The notes: generated from the sequence alone by a model not told the origin. Shown: positions 10,814 through 20,680, numbered from the stretch's first letter. The stretch: 64,000 nucleotides of DNA from Tragulus kanchil (GCA_022376925.1 JAIOJX010000030.1:170991298-171055297); one strand, 5' to 3'. Made by a program: numbers and translations.

Positions 10814-11449
10814 TTAAGGCTGGTCTGAGGGTGGTGGGCTGGTGGGCAGTCGGGAATAGGGCTGAAGGAGCATCTGATGAATAGCGACCTGTGAGATGTC
10901 TTTCATTTGGCTCAGTAGAAATCTGAGGAAACAAGGAGTAAGCATGAGTAAAAGTGAAATAATTAGAAGGGGTCCTAAGACAGGGGTTATCCATGCCATT
11001 AGGGGAGAGCGCCACCACTCTTCAAAGGGTGATGGGGACTGTCTACCAGAGCGAAGCTGTTCCCCCAGCCGAGTCAGGACGTTCGTGTTCTCTTCCACCA
11101 GACCTGACTCATTAATATAGTAACAGCATTCTTCCTGCAGGAAGAGGCAGGTTCCCCCTTTGTCGGCAGTTAGGAGATCTAGGGCCCTCCGATTCTGTAA
11201 GGTTACTTTAGCCAGGGAGGTTATCTGTTTTTGGAGAGACAACATAGAGGTTGCAGAGGCTTCTGCTGCTATTTGAAGCTTTTCTTCAAGTTTTTGTTGA
11301 GTAGAAACACTATGTCCCAAAGCTCCGGCGCTAATTCCAGCTGCAGCTAATGAGGTGATCAAAGTGATTCCAGCCAGGAGAGGAAGAAAAAACGGCTCTT
11401 TTCTGTCGTGCCGGAGGTCTGTAAAGAGATGCAAACTTGGCTCTGCCAT
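10814..11449 (-). CDS. env: Endogenous retroviral env transmembrane subunit, open frame (211 aa)
   Basis: This is the membrane-anchored fusion subunit of a gammaretrovirus-type envelope. Visible in order are a basic, degenerate surface/TM cleavage-like site (RHDRK, residues 13-17) and a hydrophobic, Ala/Gly-rich fusion peptide (about 18-47). A heptad-like coiled coil follows (about 50-83), then the class I immunosuppressive-domain-like stretch starting LQNRRALDLL (84-100). Next come the CX6CC motif (C101, C108, C109) typical of gamma-type TM, an N-glycosylation site (N113), a membrane anchor (about 150-180) and a tail with YSRL (198-201), a YXXL motif. A stop codon lies nine bases upstream of the first Met, and the surface-subunit frame lies in another frame, so a full Env precursor is not encoded. 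Length fits a whole TM. This is the only uninterrupted copy; whether it is expressed cannot be told. Confidence 0.85.
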   Translation of the reverse strand: MAEPSLHLFTDLRHDRKEPFFLPLLAGITLITSLAAAGISAGALGHSVSTQQKLEEKLQIAAEASATSMLSLQKQITSLAKVTLQNRRALDLLTADKGGTCLFLQEECCYYINESGLVEENTNVLTRLGEQLRSGRQSPSPFEEWWRSPLMAWITPVLGPLLIISLLLMLTPCFLRFLLSQMKDISQVAIHQMLLQPYSRLPTSPPPSDQP

Positions 11450-11534
11450 ACAACATTAGTTGAGGAACTAGGATAACAGGCCAACATGGGAACGGTGATT
11501 GTGGACTTATGTGATTGTAGAGAGTTTTGTTGCA

Positions 11535-11915
11535 CTAGAAGAAAATGTCAGGGGGGGGATACAAGGTTGCTGTTACCCGTATGGTCATATTGCAAGGGGA
11601 ATTCGACACCTCTTTGTCATAGCAGAGGAAGTAAGTCTGTTCAGATTGAAAGAGGGGGACATCTACTACTGCCACAGGATTTTGGGGTTGGTTTGGTAAA
11701 CTAGCCTTAGATAAGTTCACGGAGTATGCTAATGGCACTGCTGCTAGTACTGGTCTATTCAAAGATGCACACAAAAAACAGTCAGATACCTGATAGTCCT
11801 TTGTGTTATTAAGCAGTTTTACACCCTGTCTGGTAACTTCTATCCAGATGAAGGCTTCTGGGACCCATGACTGATTTATGTCCTGATTAAGGCTAGATTC
11901 AGCCTGATCTATGGT
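11535..11915 (-). pseudogene. env: Env surface-subunit remnant, copy 1
   Basis: The frame resembles the amino-terminal surface-subunit region of gamma-type envelopes. It has a Cys-x-x-Cys followed by an RPVLAAVPL stretch, and several N-x-S/T sites. It stops near 11535 and does not continue into the TM frame. A run of eight Gs lies at this end (about 11551-11558) and may mark the frame loss. It is the same DNA as 12635-13015. Confidence 0.65.
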
Positions 11916-12549
11916 TTTTTGTTTTAAACTCTCTCTCTATATATATTTTGAATATATAAAGTGGTCTATGGCATCTGTTGGTAGCCTCTATCCAGCTTAC
12001 CATACTGTCCAGATTGTCACCTGGAGTCCCAGGGTCTTGAATGTTCATTTTCCAGGATCTTGGTGGATTTCGGAATGATCTAGGGGTTATCCATGCCATT
12101 AGGGGAGAGCGCCACCACTCTTCAAAGGGTGATGGGGACTGTCTACCAGAGCGAAGCTGTTCCCCCAGCCGAGTCAGGACGTTCGTGTTCTCTTCCACCA
12201 GACCTGACTCATTAATATAGTAACAGCATTCTTCCTGCAGGAAGAGGCAGGTTCCCCCTTTGTCGGCAGTTAGGAGATCTAGGGCCCTCCGATTCTGTAA
12301 GGTTACTTTAGCCAGGGAGGTTATCTGTTTTTGGAGAGACAACATAGAGGTTGCAGAGGCTTCTGCTGCTATTTGAAGCTTTTCTTCAAGTTTTTGTTGA
12401 GTAGAAACACTATGTCCCAAAGCTCCGGCGCTAATTCCAGCTGCAGCTAATGAGGTGATCAAAGTGATTCCAGCCAGGAGAGGAAGAAAAAACGGCTCTT
12501 TTCTGTCGTGTCGGAGGTCTGTAAAGAGATGCAAACTTGGCTCTGCCAT
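11899..12549 (-). pseudogene. env: Env TM copy 2, truncated at a duplication junction
   Basis: Identical to 10814-11449 from the start through the fusion peptide, CX6CC and the beginning of the membrane anchor. At about residue 155 the frame runs into the 166-base bridge (11916-12081) and loses the anchor and tail. The chimeric C-terminus is probably an assembly product rather than a real protein. Confidence 0.8.
11916..12081. other. Bridge sequence with no partner in the window
   Basis: 166 bases lie between the two halves of duplication 4, beginning with a T run, a CT run and an AT-rich stretch. The remainder stays open in the minus frame as part of a longer frame. It is absent after copy 2, where the same env end joins the primer-binding site. 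Either it is real upstream env/leader DNA or uncorrected read sequence. Confidence 0.6.
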
Positions 12550-12634
12550 ACAACATTAGTTGAGGAACTAGGATAACAGGCCAACATGGGAACGGTGATT
12601 GTGGACTTATGTGATTGTAGAGAGTTTTGTTGCA

Positions 12635-13037
12635 CTAGAAGAAAATGTCAGGGGGGGGATACAAGGTTGCTGTTACCCGTATGGTCATATTGCAAGGGGA
12701 ATTCGACACCTCTTTGTCATAGCAGAGGAAGTAAGTCTGTTCAGATTGAAAGAGGGGGACATCTACTACTGCCACAGGATTTTGGGGTTGGTTTGGTAAA
12801 CTAGCCTTAGATAAGTTCACGGAGTATGCTAATGGCACTGCTGCTAGTACTGGTCTATTCAAAGATGCACACAAAAAACAGTCAGATACCTGATAGTCCT
12901 TTGTGTTATTAAGCAGTTTTACACCCTGTCTGGTAACTTCTATCCAGATGAAGGCTTCTGGGACCCATGACTGATTTATGTCCTGATTAAGGCTAGATTC
13001 AGCCTGATCTATGGTCTGTTTTACTTCTGTTAAGGTG
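12635..13037 (-). pseudogene. env: Env surface-subunit remnant, copy 2, abutting the primer-binding site
   Basis: Same frame as 11535-11915. Translated by hand, the frame is open from the primer-binding site (about 13044) to a stop near 12635, about 136 codons with no ATG at its start. It shows an SDCFLCASL stretch and multiple Asn-x-Thr/Ser sites. It lies directly downstream of the primer site, so gag-pol is deleted between them. Confidence 0.7.
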
Positions 13038-13055
13038 TCCCGGGTTTCGGCACCA
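13038..13055 (-). promoter_or_regulatory. Primer-binding site for tRNA-Phe
   Basis: The plus strand reads tcccgggtttcggcacca, identical over 18 bases to the 3' end of mammalian tRNA-Phe with its CCA, so the minus strand is fully complementary. A two-base spacer separates it from the LTR end, the canonical spacing. Confidence 0.92.
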
Positions 13056-13057
13056 GA

Positions 13058-13557
13058 TGTAAGAATCGTAAAGACACGGCGGGCTGCAAGCTGTTAGGGA
13101 AGAAGTTTATTTGGGAAGAGTTCCCGGGCGAGATCCACAGGTCCGAGAGATGGGCCAGGGAAATCGCGCCCCGGAGATGGGACGAGGAGGTTTTATTAGG
13201 GAGGAGGGGAACAGGAGAAAATGGGAGGGGGATCCCTCAGGGCAGGCGCAGAAACGAGTTCTTTGTTTAAGTTTGGCGGGAAGTCCAGTGATGAGCCCAC
13301 TATCCTTCAGGTGGCTGTGGGCGGGGGGTGTGAAATTCTTGACACTTTGTGAGGAATTTTTATGGCCAAGGCTATCTCCTTATCGCAGGTCTAAGGAGAC
13401 TCTCAGGTGCCAGCAGGCAAGCAACTGACCCCCTGATTTGGTGCCGGGAGTCTGGTCGCGGTGTTGATCCTAACAACTTGGCCCTTTCTTATGATTATTT
13501 AGTGCTGGGGAATCTCCGGCCGCAGTGTTAACACTTTAATAGCCTACCACCCTAACA
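13058..13557 (-). repeat. Provirus 5' LTR (500 bp)
   Basis: TG...CA termini, flanked on the right by the target duplication gtcct. A minus-strand AATAAA is at 13106-13111. A TATA-like taataaaa lies near 13190-13198, suitably upstream. Nearly identical to the 3' LTR. Confidence 0.9.
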
Positions 13558-13562
13558 GTCCT
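13558..13562. repeat. Provirus target-site duplication, right (gtcct)
   Basis: Matches 9134-9138 exactly and abuts the LTR terminus. Confidence 0.9.
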
Positions 13563-13609
13563 GAGTGTTCTTTTCAGCTTCTGTATATTGATTTTCCTGT
13601 GTCAACTAA

Positions 13610-14100
13610 AAAAAATTATGCAGAACCTAGAAGTTGAGAGTTATGTTTTACTTGAAATTTTTAGGACTCTGACCCTGGGAGGCAGCATCTAAAGTAAGCC
13701 TGAGAAAACTGTTAACCAGGTTATACAGAAGTTTTGCAACAAAGGGCTAGTAGTCTAAGCATCAGAAGAATATTTATTAATTAACCACACACACACCAGA
13801 TTATCACAGTCTAAGGAGTTTAGTGCTTTTCTTTGGAAAGGTGCAAATGTCTGGGCTCACTGAAATCATTCCTTTGTTATGCACCTCAGCTCTCAGGGGG
13901 CCAGCATCCTGTTTTGCCATCTAGAATTTCCTCAGGGCTGACCCTGGGAGTGGCTGCAGTCTGCTGGCTGCTGGCTGTTAGGTGGCAGGCATTCTCTTCT
14001 TTCCTAAGTTTCCTCAGGGCTCACCTTGGAGGCCTGCAACCTCTGATGACTGTGGAGTCCTTAGTTTTGGCAGGAAATTCTCCATTTCTCATCTGATAGC
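13610..14100. repeat. Possible old interspersed repeat, family not identified
   Basis: The stretch 'gcagaacctagaagttgaga', 'gttttgcaacaaaggg', 'tgggctcactgaaatcattc' and two 'tcctcagggct' words looks like an interspersed element I have a sense of having met in ruminant DNA. I cannot name it reliably. Confidence 0.35.
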
Positions 14101-15040
14101 CTAGCCTTAAAAAGAACCTCTTGAACTAATTAAGCTAATTGAAGATTAAACTGGCTTATTTTTACATGCTGCTCAAGCAAAAGTGCCTGATAATTAATAG
14201 AAGGTAAATTTCAATAAAATTTTGAACTCTTTGTTTTTCCCTGGGGATCTTGGTGGTAAGGGTTATCACTTGGAGTCGCTGGGGAAAACCAGAAAGGCTC
14301 ATCATCCCTGAGGCCACCTGTGCCCTGGATCAAGCTCTCTGTCGCATCCTGTTGACAGGGCCTGTTGCTCTGCCACCATGGCTGGTGTGGGGACAACAAA
14401 CCACATGCTGACCCCTTGGGATGGATGACTCTGCAGGACCATCCTTGGCTACAGTCCTCTGTCTCAGCTGCCTAGAATGAGGCTGGCACATTGTTTTTAA
14501 TTTGTCAAGGTAGATCTGCTTAGTTGACTGTGGCTGCCCGAAGAGCTGTGTCAAAAACGGATTCTGAGTTCTTCTTTGGCCTCCGTGAAAAAGAGAGCAG
14601 AGATTTTTAGTAATAGGTGTTCTGGATATTTAGTAACAGATGATGACAGGTGTTCTCCAGACTGACATAGAGTTCCATGTTTCTAAAGAGATTCCAGGTT
14701 TTCTTTGGATAATAAAATTTCCCTCTTATTTTATACAATATTATATATTATATAGTAAACTGTATTGTAACCTGGAATGAATTAAAATATATTCATATAT
14801 GTAATTATTTATAATATATAAACTAAATAGGTATATAAAACACATAATATATATAACAACGTACATAGGATTGTATCCCAAATTTCTTTACATATATCTG
14901 TGTGTGTGTGTGTGAATCTCAAGAGGAGAAATGTAATAGTATCCATCCCATTTAACCTTTTTCCAAATCCTTATTCTCAGATAAATTCAATTATCAGCTA
15001 AAATTGCTTACAAATCGTATTACCTTTGACATCAGGGTTT
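14100..15040. other. Unannotated DNA, AT-rich stretch and short (TG)n
   Basis: No gene. Strongly AT-rich with tata/ata words at about 14715-14860, and a TG dinucleotide run near 14899-14914. Confidence 0.5.
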
Positions 15041-15049
15041 CTGTGACTC

Positions 15050-15170
15050 AGTTTCCTCATTTGTTGGATGGATGAGAGGGTCTGACTCCCAGGGCTGCCA
15101 TGGGAGCTAAATAAGTGTTCCATTGAGTGTTCAGGGCAGTGCCTGGCACACAAGTAGACTGAGATGCATT
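15050..15170 (+). repeat. MIR SINE fragment
   Basis: 'gtgactcagtttcctcattt', then 'agctaaataagtgttc' and 'gcagtgcctggcacacaagt' follow the order of the MIR 3' half. Confidence 0.6.
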
Positions 15171-15634
15171 AGCTCCTATAATGCTAAAACCATGTTATAG
15201 TGTATCAAACACTCACTGTTTGCCACTAGCCAGTGATCTGTTGAGGCTGCTCTTTGATCTCCTAGGCTGTCCACTTAGCTGTCATTTCCATCCAGAGGAG
15301 GAGAATGTAATTTTCATCTTTATATCAGCACTGCTGATTTCCTGATGAAGTTCCCAGGACATGGAAACCCCAGCGAGAAAGGTTTTTTTTTTCCTAATAA
15401 TGCTGAGACCCAGGAAAAATAATCTACATGACAAAAAGTAAATTTTTGTCTTTTCCTGTAAGACTTGAAAGATGAAATGAAAACTTAATCTCTTTCCCCC
15501 TCTTTACTGTAATGTTGCTGAAATTTAGCTATTAAAAATAACTCTTGACATAACATAGCTCATTGGGTTTTCTCATTTTTAGACATAGGAATCTTTGTCT
15601 TTGTGCAGCAGGATGGGTTTACAGAAAGAGCTAG

Positions 15635-15760
15635 GATTTGGGTGTCAGAGTTGGGTTTGAATCCCAGCCCTGTTGTGAGCTGACGCTGTCAGCAAAGTGG
15701 TTTGACCTCACCCAGCCTCCTGTCCTCACCTGTAGTAGACTGGATGATTAGCCAGCTTCT
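15635..15760 (+). repeat. MIR SINE fragment
   Basis: 'ggtttgaatcccagccctg' (the degenerate B-box region) is followed by 'gtttgacctcacccagcctc' and 'tcctcacctgtagtaga'. Plus-strand MIR 5' half and core. Confidence 0.55.
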
Positions 15761-16159
15761 GCCGTTTGTCGGACCTCTGCAAATGAGTGCTTAGAGCCCA
15801 CTGCTTTGAAGATTGTATTTTCCAGTGAGGGTCCCCAGGTCCTGCAGACTTCTGAAGTGCCTCCCGAATCATCAGAGTGGAAATTAAATTAGATACAGCT
15901 GAGTCTCAAATGTAGTGTATTATACTTAAGCCTTTGCACAGCAATATGCCCATGTAGGTTGATCTGGTAATTTTGTTTGGATTATGGGGTTATTCCCAAC
16001 CCAGGGAAGGTGATCATAGCCTGTGCTGGTTGGCTGCTGGAGAGCAGAATTCCTGTTCCCGTAGAACCACTGTGAGATCTAGAATAGTAGCCCTGAATAG
16101 CCACTATAAGTGTATAATGTACAGTGTAAAATTTACCGACATTCTGGATTATATCATTG

Positions 16160-16330
16160 TCAGTGTCTTTGAGTTAAATTCTAGCTCTGACACTTCCTAA
16201 CTTTGGTCTCTCGGTTTCTCTAAGCCTCACTTTCCTCATTTACAAAATCAAAGTGAAAATAGTCTTCTTCATGGGGCTATTGGTGAGGTCAAGTGGTGTC
16301 TGGCCCACAGTAAGTGTTCAGTCCGTTGTG
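16160..16330 (+). repeat. MIR SINE fragment
   Basis: 'aattctagctctgacacttc', 'taagcctcactttcctcat', and 'tggcccacagtaagtgttca' are the MIR landmarks in the correct order. Confidence 0.65.
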
Positions 16331-16790
16331 CTTGGGCCTGCTCTTCCATTACTGTCATTATGTTTATTTGCACCAAACTGACCAGCGTTTCTGGGGAAAG
16401 TGTGTAAGGAGGACTTCAGCCCCTTGTTTCAGGAGCAGATCTTTCTGCCCCGTGTAGCTCTGGGACCAGCGCTGTCCCAGACCTGAGCCTTGGATGGTGG
16501 GGCCCGCTGTCTAGGGAAGGTGTTCTAGGGGAGCCAGGGTTGCAGGAGTAGAACAGGGTGGGGACTTCAGGATGGAGAAGGTGTAGGTGGCCTGGCCAAG
16601 TGGGGAGTCCCCTTGGGCTGAATCTCAGCATCTCCTCCATGGCAGCCTTTCTCCTGCACCAGCCAGGATACTGGTTGGTCTCCTCCCCAGTCCTTCATGA
16701 GGATTATTCTCCACTGCAGCCCTGAGAAAGGGAACCTCAGCCTTTCCACCTGGTCTCCTGCTCCTTATGTCATCACCAGGCTCACTCAAG
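16331..16790. other. Unannotated DNA
   Basis: G+C somewhat higher than its surroundings. No repeat recognised, and the open frames here lack any family motif. Confidence 0.4.
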
Positions 16791-16861
16791 CTTTCCTTAT
16801 ATAGTTTTATTTTATATTAAAGTATATATTTTTTAAATTCCACTCCTGAATTTTTTTTTAA

Positions 16862-17126
16862 ATTTTGGCCTCTTTTATTGGTTTTTTGTTTGTGTATTTT
16901 CATCCATCTTTATTCTTTGGCCTGTGTGGGCCTCCCATTGCAGTGACCTGTCTCACTGCGGAGCACTGGCTCTGGGCGAATGCGCTTCAGAGCGCTGGCT
17001 CGCAGTGGGACCCCCTTGTCCAGCTTGTCTGCGGCACATGAGACCTTTCCAGGCCAGGGCTTGAACTGGTAGTGCCCCTTGCACTGCAAGACTGACTCTC
17101 TACCCACTGGACCACCAGGGAAGCCC
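16862..17126 (-). repeat. tRNA-derived ruminant SINE (CHR-type, long form), minus strand
   Basis: Reversed element: 'tcatccatctttattctttg', 'gcctgtgtgggcctcccatt', 'gagcactggctctgggcg', 'aggccagggcttgaactgg' and 'ggaccaccagggaagccc', the tRNA-like head at the right end. Confidence 0.85.
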
Positions 17127-17134
17127 TGTATTAA

Positions 17135-17482
17135 AATACTTTTATGTCATGTCACTTATATGTGGAATTTTTAAAAAATGATAAAAAGTGAACTCATTTA
17201 CACAACAGAAATGTATTCATAGACATTTAAAACAAATTTGTGGTTACTAAAGGGAAAAGAGAGGGGGAAGGGGTAAATTAGAAGATGGGTATTAACAAAT
17301 GCTACTGTATATAAAACAGGTAAATAAGGGCCTACTGTACAGCATAGGGAACTACGTCCAGTATCTTGTAATAACCTATAATGGAAAAGAATCTGAAAAA
17401 GAATAGATATCTAACTGAATTACTGTGCCATATACCTGAAAGTAGCACAGTGTTGTATATCAGTGATTCTTCAATTAAAACA
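17135..17482 (+). repeat. LINE-1 3' end, plus strand
   Basis: The order 'tactgtacagcatagggaac', 'taataacctataatggaaaa', 'gaatctgaaaaagaatag', 'tatacctgaaagtagcacag' and 'ttcttcaattaaaa' is the artiodactyl L1 3'UTR terminus. Only the last ~350 bases are present (5'-truncated). Confidence 0.75.
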
Positions 17483-17489
17483 AAGTTTT

Positions 17490-17640
17490 TATGGTTTATT
17501 TCAAAATTAACATATGGTAAAGTGTACTCTTAGTGCGTAATTTTATGTGATTAGACTCTTGTAACCATCACCAGAATCAAGCTATGGAGTATCACCCCTG
17601 AAAGTTCCCTTTTGCAGTCCCCTTGTTTTACACTCTTGAT
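17490..17640. repeat. Old L1-like fragment
   Basis: 'gtaaccatcaccagaatcaa' followed by 'agttcccttttgcagtcccc' resembles a stretch common in old L1 3' regions. Diverged, orientation not certain. Confidence 0.4.
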
Positions 17641-17688
17641 GAAAAAAAAAAAATGTTCTGCAGAGAGTGGCAAATTATTCTTACATAT

Positions 17689-17714
17689 ATGTGTGTGTGT
17701 GTGTGTGTGTGTAT
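17689..17714. repeat. (TG)n microsatellite
   Basis: A run of about 12 TG units after 'acatata'. Confidence 0.9.
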
Positions 17715-17820
17715 AGCAACTTGCCCCTTACTCATTTCTCACATAAAGTCATTTGAGGAAGATGGAGTCCCCTCTGTGAGGCTGGTGGACCACAGAGGAC
17801 CGTCCTGTGGGAGCCCACTG

Positions 17821-20010
17821 CTTTCTGGACTCTCTGAGATCTCTCTTGGGAACCAGAGCAGGGGGGTAGGGATCCTAAAGCAGGGGGTGTCCTTAGGACA
17901 GGAGCTCAGCTCGATCATGGAGACCACTGGGGCTTAGGTTAAGGGAGCTGGGGTACCAAAGGACCCTGAGATTTTTTCTGCCCCTGCCCCCTCCCCATAT
18001 ACCTGCTTGCCATGAAAAATCCTGCACTGATAAGTTGAAAAGCAAAGGCTGCCTCAGAGCAGACAGGACAGGAATAACTTGGGAATAGGGAGCAGGATGG
18101 GAGAGCAGAGAGAAGTCCCAAGGTTGTTCCTTGAAAGGTTTCCTTGAGGGCCCTTGCCGGCATGTTGTCATCTTCGTGTGAATGAGATCCTGCAGCCCTC
18201 TTCTGCTGCAGCCCCACACTGACAGCTCAGGGACGGGTCTGCACCCTGAGCCAGGCGTGCGTGAGCAGGACACAGGCTGCACAGCCTTTCGGTGAGAACC
18301 CTCATCCCAGATCTCACACAAATTGGGCATCTGTGTTGAGTGAATCCTTCCTCAGTTATCGAGGACAGCAGAGATGCAGTTGAATTAAAAATGATTTGTG
18401 GAAAATACACAGGCTTCAGTCATCAAAGCTTTCTGGCAGGAATGTTAAAAATACAGGCAAAAATTTTCCATTAGGACCCTGGTCGTCCATGGGTCTTGAG
18501 TTATTACAGAACCTGTGGCGAACGCTGGACTTGAGGAGCTGGCAGCAATTCTCTGCCTTTGTGTTTCACATTTCAGAAAAAATTCTCAAATGTCAGAATG
18601 CATGTCACTCTCTAAATAAAAATTTACACCAGAGAGTGGAAGGCATGTTGCTTTCGAGTCATGGGATGTCATGCCTGACAGGGTTGCTGGTGTCTTGATT
18701 GGGTGGCTGATGAAAACTCAGAAGGAAACTGGGAATATCTTGCTGGGGGTGAGGTTTGTGTCTGGCCGGGTGGACTTTTCCTCACTTGTGACAGAATCCC
18801 AGCCTGGATCAGAGTTCTGTGTGTTAGTCACCTTTAACCTGGGTCTGGATACAGCATCCTCTCAGCTGGAAATAGTGCCTAGTGGTTTCTTTATTTCCCT
18901 GGAAACCGGAGCTCACGATCGGGATCTTTCTGGACTCTCTGAGATCTCTCTTGGGAACCAGAGCAGGGGGGTAGGGATCCTAAAGCAGGGGGTGTCCTTA
19001 GGACAGGAGCTCAGCTCGATCATGGAGACCACTGGGGCTTAGGTTAAGGGAGCTGGGGTACCAAAGGACCCTGAGATTTTTTCTGCCCTGCCCCTCCCCA
19101 TATACCTGCTTGCCATGAAAAATCCTGCACTGATAAGTTGAAAAGCAAAGGCTGCCTCAGAGCAGACAGGACAGGAATAACTTGGGAATAGGGAGCAGGA
19201 TGGGAGAGCAGAGAGAAGTCCCAAGGTTGTTCCTTGAAAGGTTTCCTTGAGGGCCCTTGCCGGCATGTTGTCATCTTCGTGTGAATGAGATCCTGCAGCC
19301 CTCTTCTGCTGCAGCCCCACACTGACAGCTCAGGGACGGGTCTGCACCCTGAGCCAGGCGTGCGTGAGCAGGACACAGGCTGCACAGCCTTTCGGTGAGA
19401 ACCCTCATCCCAGATCTCACACAAATTGGGCATCTGTGTTGAGTGAATCCTTCCTCAGTTATCGAGGACAGCAGAGATGCAGTTGAATTAAAAATGATTT
19501 GTGGAAAATACACAGGCTTCAGTCATCAAAGCTTTCTGGCAGGAATGTTAAAAATACAGGCAAAAATTTTCCATTAGGACCCTGGTCGTCCATGGGTCTT
19601 GAGTTATTACAGAACCTGTGGCGAACGCTGGACTTGAGGAGCTGGCAGCAATTCTCTGCCTTTGTGTTTCACATTTCAGAAAAAATTCTCAAATGTCAGA
19701 ATGCATGTCACTCTCTAAATAAAAATTTACACCAGAGAGTGGAAGGCATGTTGCTTTCGAGTCATGGGATGTCATGCCTGACAGGGTTGCTGGTGTCTTG
19801 ATTGGGTGGCTGATGAAAACTCAGAAGGAAACTGGGAATATCTTGCTGGGGGTGAGGTTTGTGTCTGGCCGGGTGGACTTTTCCTCACTTGTGACAGAAT
19901 CCCAGCCTGGATCAGAGTTCTGTGTGTTAGTCACCTTTAACCTGGGTCTGGATACAGCATCCTCTCAGCTGGAAATAGTGCCTAGTGGTTTCTTTATTTC
20001 CCTGGAAACC
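17821..20010. repeat. Tandem direct duplication 5 (offset 1105 falling to 1103 bp)
   Basis: Copy 1 is 17821-18907, an 18-base unmatched bridge is 18908-18925, and copy 2 is 18926-20010. Near its head copy 2 lacks one C in each of two C runs (copy 1 'ctgcccctgccccctcccc' at 17978-17996, shortened at 19083-19099). Otherwise the copies match. Open frames of 80-145 residues occur in both only because the DNA is repeated. Confidence 0.95.
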
Positions 20011-20065
20011 TTGATTGTTTTTTATAGCATGATTTTTTTTGTTGTTGTTCCTCTAAGTCATCGTT

Positions 20066-20299
20066 TTTTATTTTTCATCCATCTTTATTCTTTGGCGTGT
20101 ATGGGCCTCCCATTGCACTGGCCTCTCTGGCTGTAGAGCACCGGCTCTGGGCGCGTGCACGCCATAGCACCGGCTCGCAGTTGGACACATAGGCCCAGTT
20201 GCTTCTCAGCACATGGGATCTTCCCAGGCCAGGGATTGAACCGGTGCCCCCTGCACTGCAAGGCGGACCCTTCACCCGCTGTACCACCAGGGAAGCCCA
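20066..20299 (-). repeat. tRNA-derived ruminant SINE (CHR-type), minus strand
   Basis: Contains 'catccatctttattctttgg', 'gagcaccggctctgggcgcg', 'aggccagggattgaaccgg', 'accaccagggaagccc', followed by a T run. Reversed head at the right end. Confidence 0.85.
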
Positions 20300-20304
20300 G
20301 ATTT

Positions 20305-20680
20305 TTTTTTTTTTTATATCTAATAGTCTGTGCCCTAATCCCCTTCCCCTGGTTTGTCTCTCCTCACTTCCCTCTCCCCACTGATAACCACTAGTTTGTT
20401 CTCTGCATCTGAGATTCTGCTTCCTTTTTGTTTGTTTGTTGTAGTTTTTAGATTACACATATAAGTGGTATCATACAGTATTTGACTTATTTCAGTCAGC
20501 ATAATATCCTCCAAGTTCACTTGTTGCAAATGACAAATATTTTTTGACTGAGAAGTATAGATATATACACCAATTGAATGTATACACACACACACACAAT
20601 ATATGTATACGTATACCACGTCTTTATCTGTTGATGGACACTTTAGTTGCTAAGATTTTCAAAAGATGATGAATTCCTTT
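20305..20680 (-). repeat. Old L1 fragment, antisense, with a (CA)n run
   Basis: 'ctgataaccactagtttgtt', 'agattacacatataagtggt', 'atcatacagtatttgac', 'tctttatctgttgatggaca' are in the order of an antisense L1 3' region. A CA run sits at about 20581-20600. Confidence 0.6.

Larger units (their letters stand above)
8794..11015. repeat. Tandem direct duplication 3 (offset 1128 falling to 1097 bp)
   Basis: Copy 1 is 8794-9920 and copy 2 is 9922-11015. The first ~310 bases of copy 2 (9922-10235) have lost 31 bases relative to 8794-9138, nearly all as scattered one- and two-base deletions. The rest of copy 2 matches closely. An error burst confined to one end fits raw long-read sequence at a contig edge. 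The block carries the provirus 3' LTR and the env tail, so both appear twice. Confidence 0.95.
10982..13015. repeat. Tandem direct duplication 4 inside the provirus (offset 1100 bp)
   Basis: Copy 1 is 10982-11915, a bridge of 166 unmatched bases is 11916-12081, and copy 2 is 12082-13015. I noticed only one substitution (c at about 11411, t at about 12511). Both copies contain env TM N-terminal and surface-subunit sequence. Confidence 0.93.
9139..13557 (-). mobile_element. Endogenous class I (gamma-like) provirus, env-only, minus strand
   Basis: Reading on the minus strand, the order is 5' LTR (13058-13557), a two-base spacer, a tRNA-Phe primer-binding site (13038-13055), an env surface-subunit remnant, the env transmembrane subunit, a degenerate polypurine tract (9640-9652) and the 3' LTR (9139-9639). 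It is flanked by the 5-bp duplication gtcct. Gag, protease and pol are absent: an env-like frame begins within about 20 bases of the primer site. Two assembly-type duplications (3 and 4) lie inside, producing an extra LTR at 10236-10734 and repeated env segments. Collapsing them leaves about 2.2 kb. Missing gag-pol makes it non-autonomous. The class I call rests on the TM motifs and tRNA-Phe primer, as in HERV-F-type elements. Confidence 0.88.

Noticed and set aside
17893..18330. 145-residue minus-strand frame as a conserved gene
   Set aside because: Overlapped by equally long frames on other phases, no motif, and present twice only through duplication 5.
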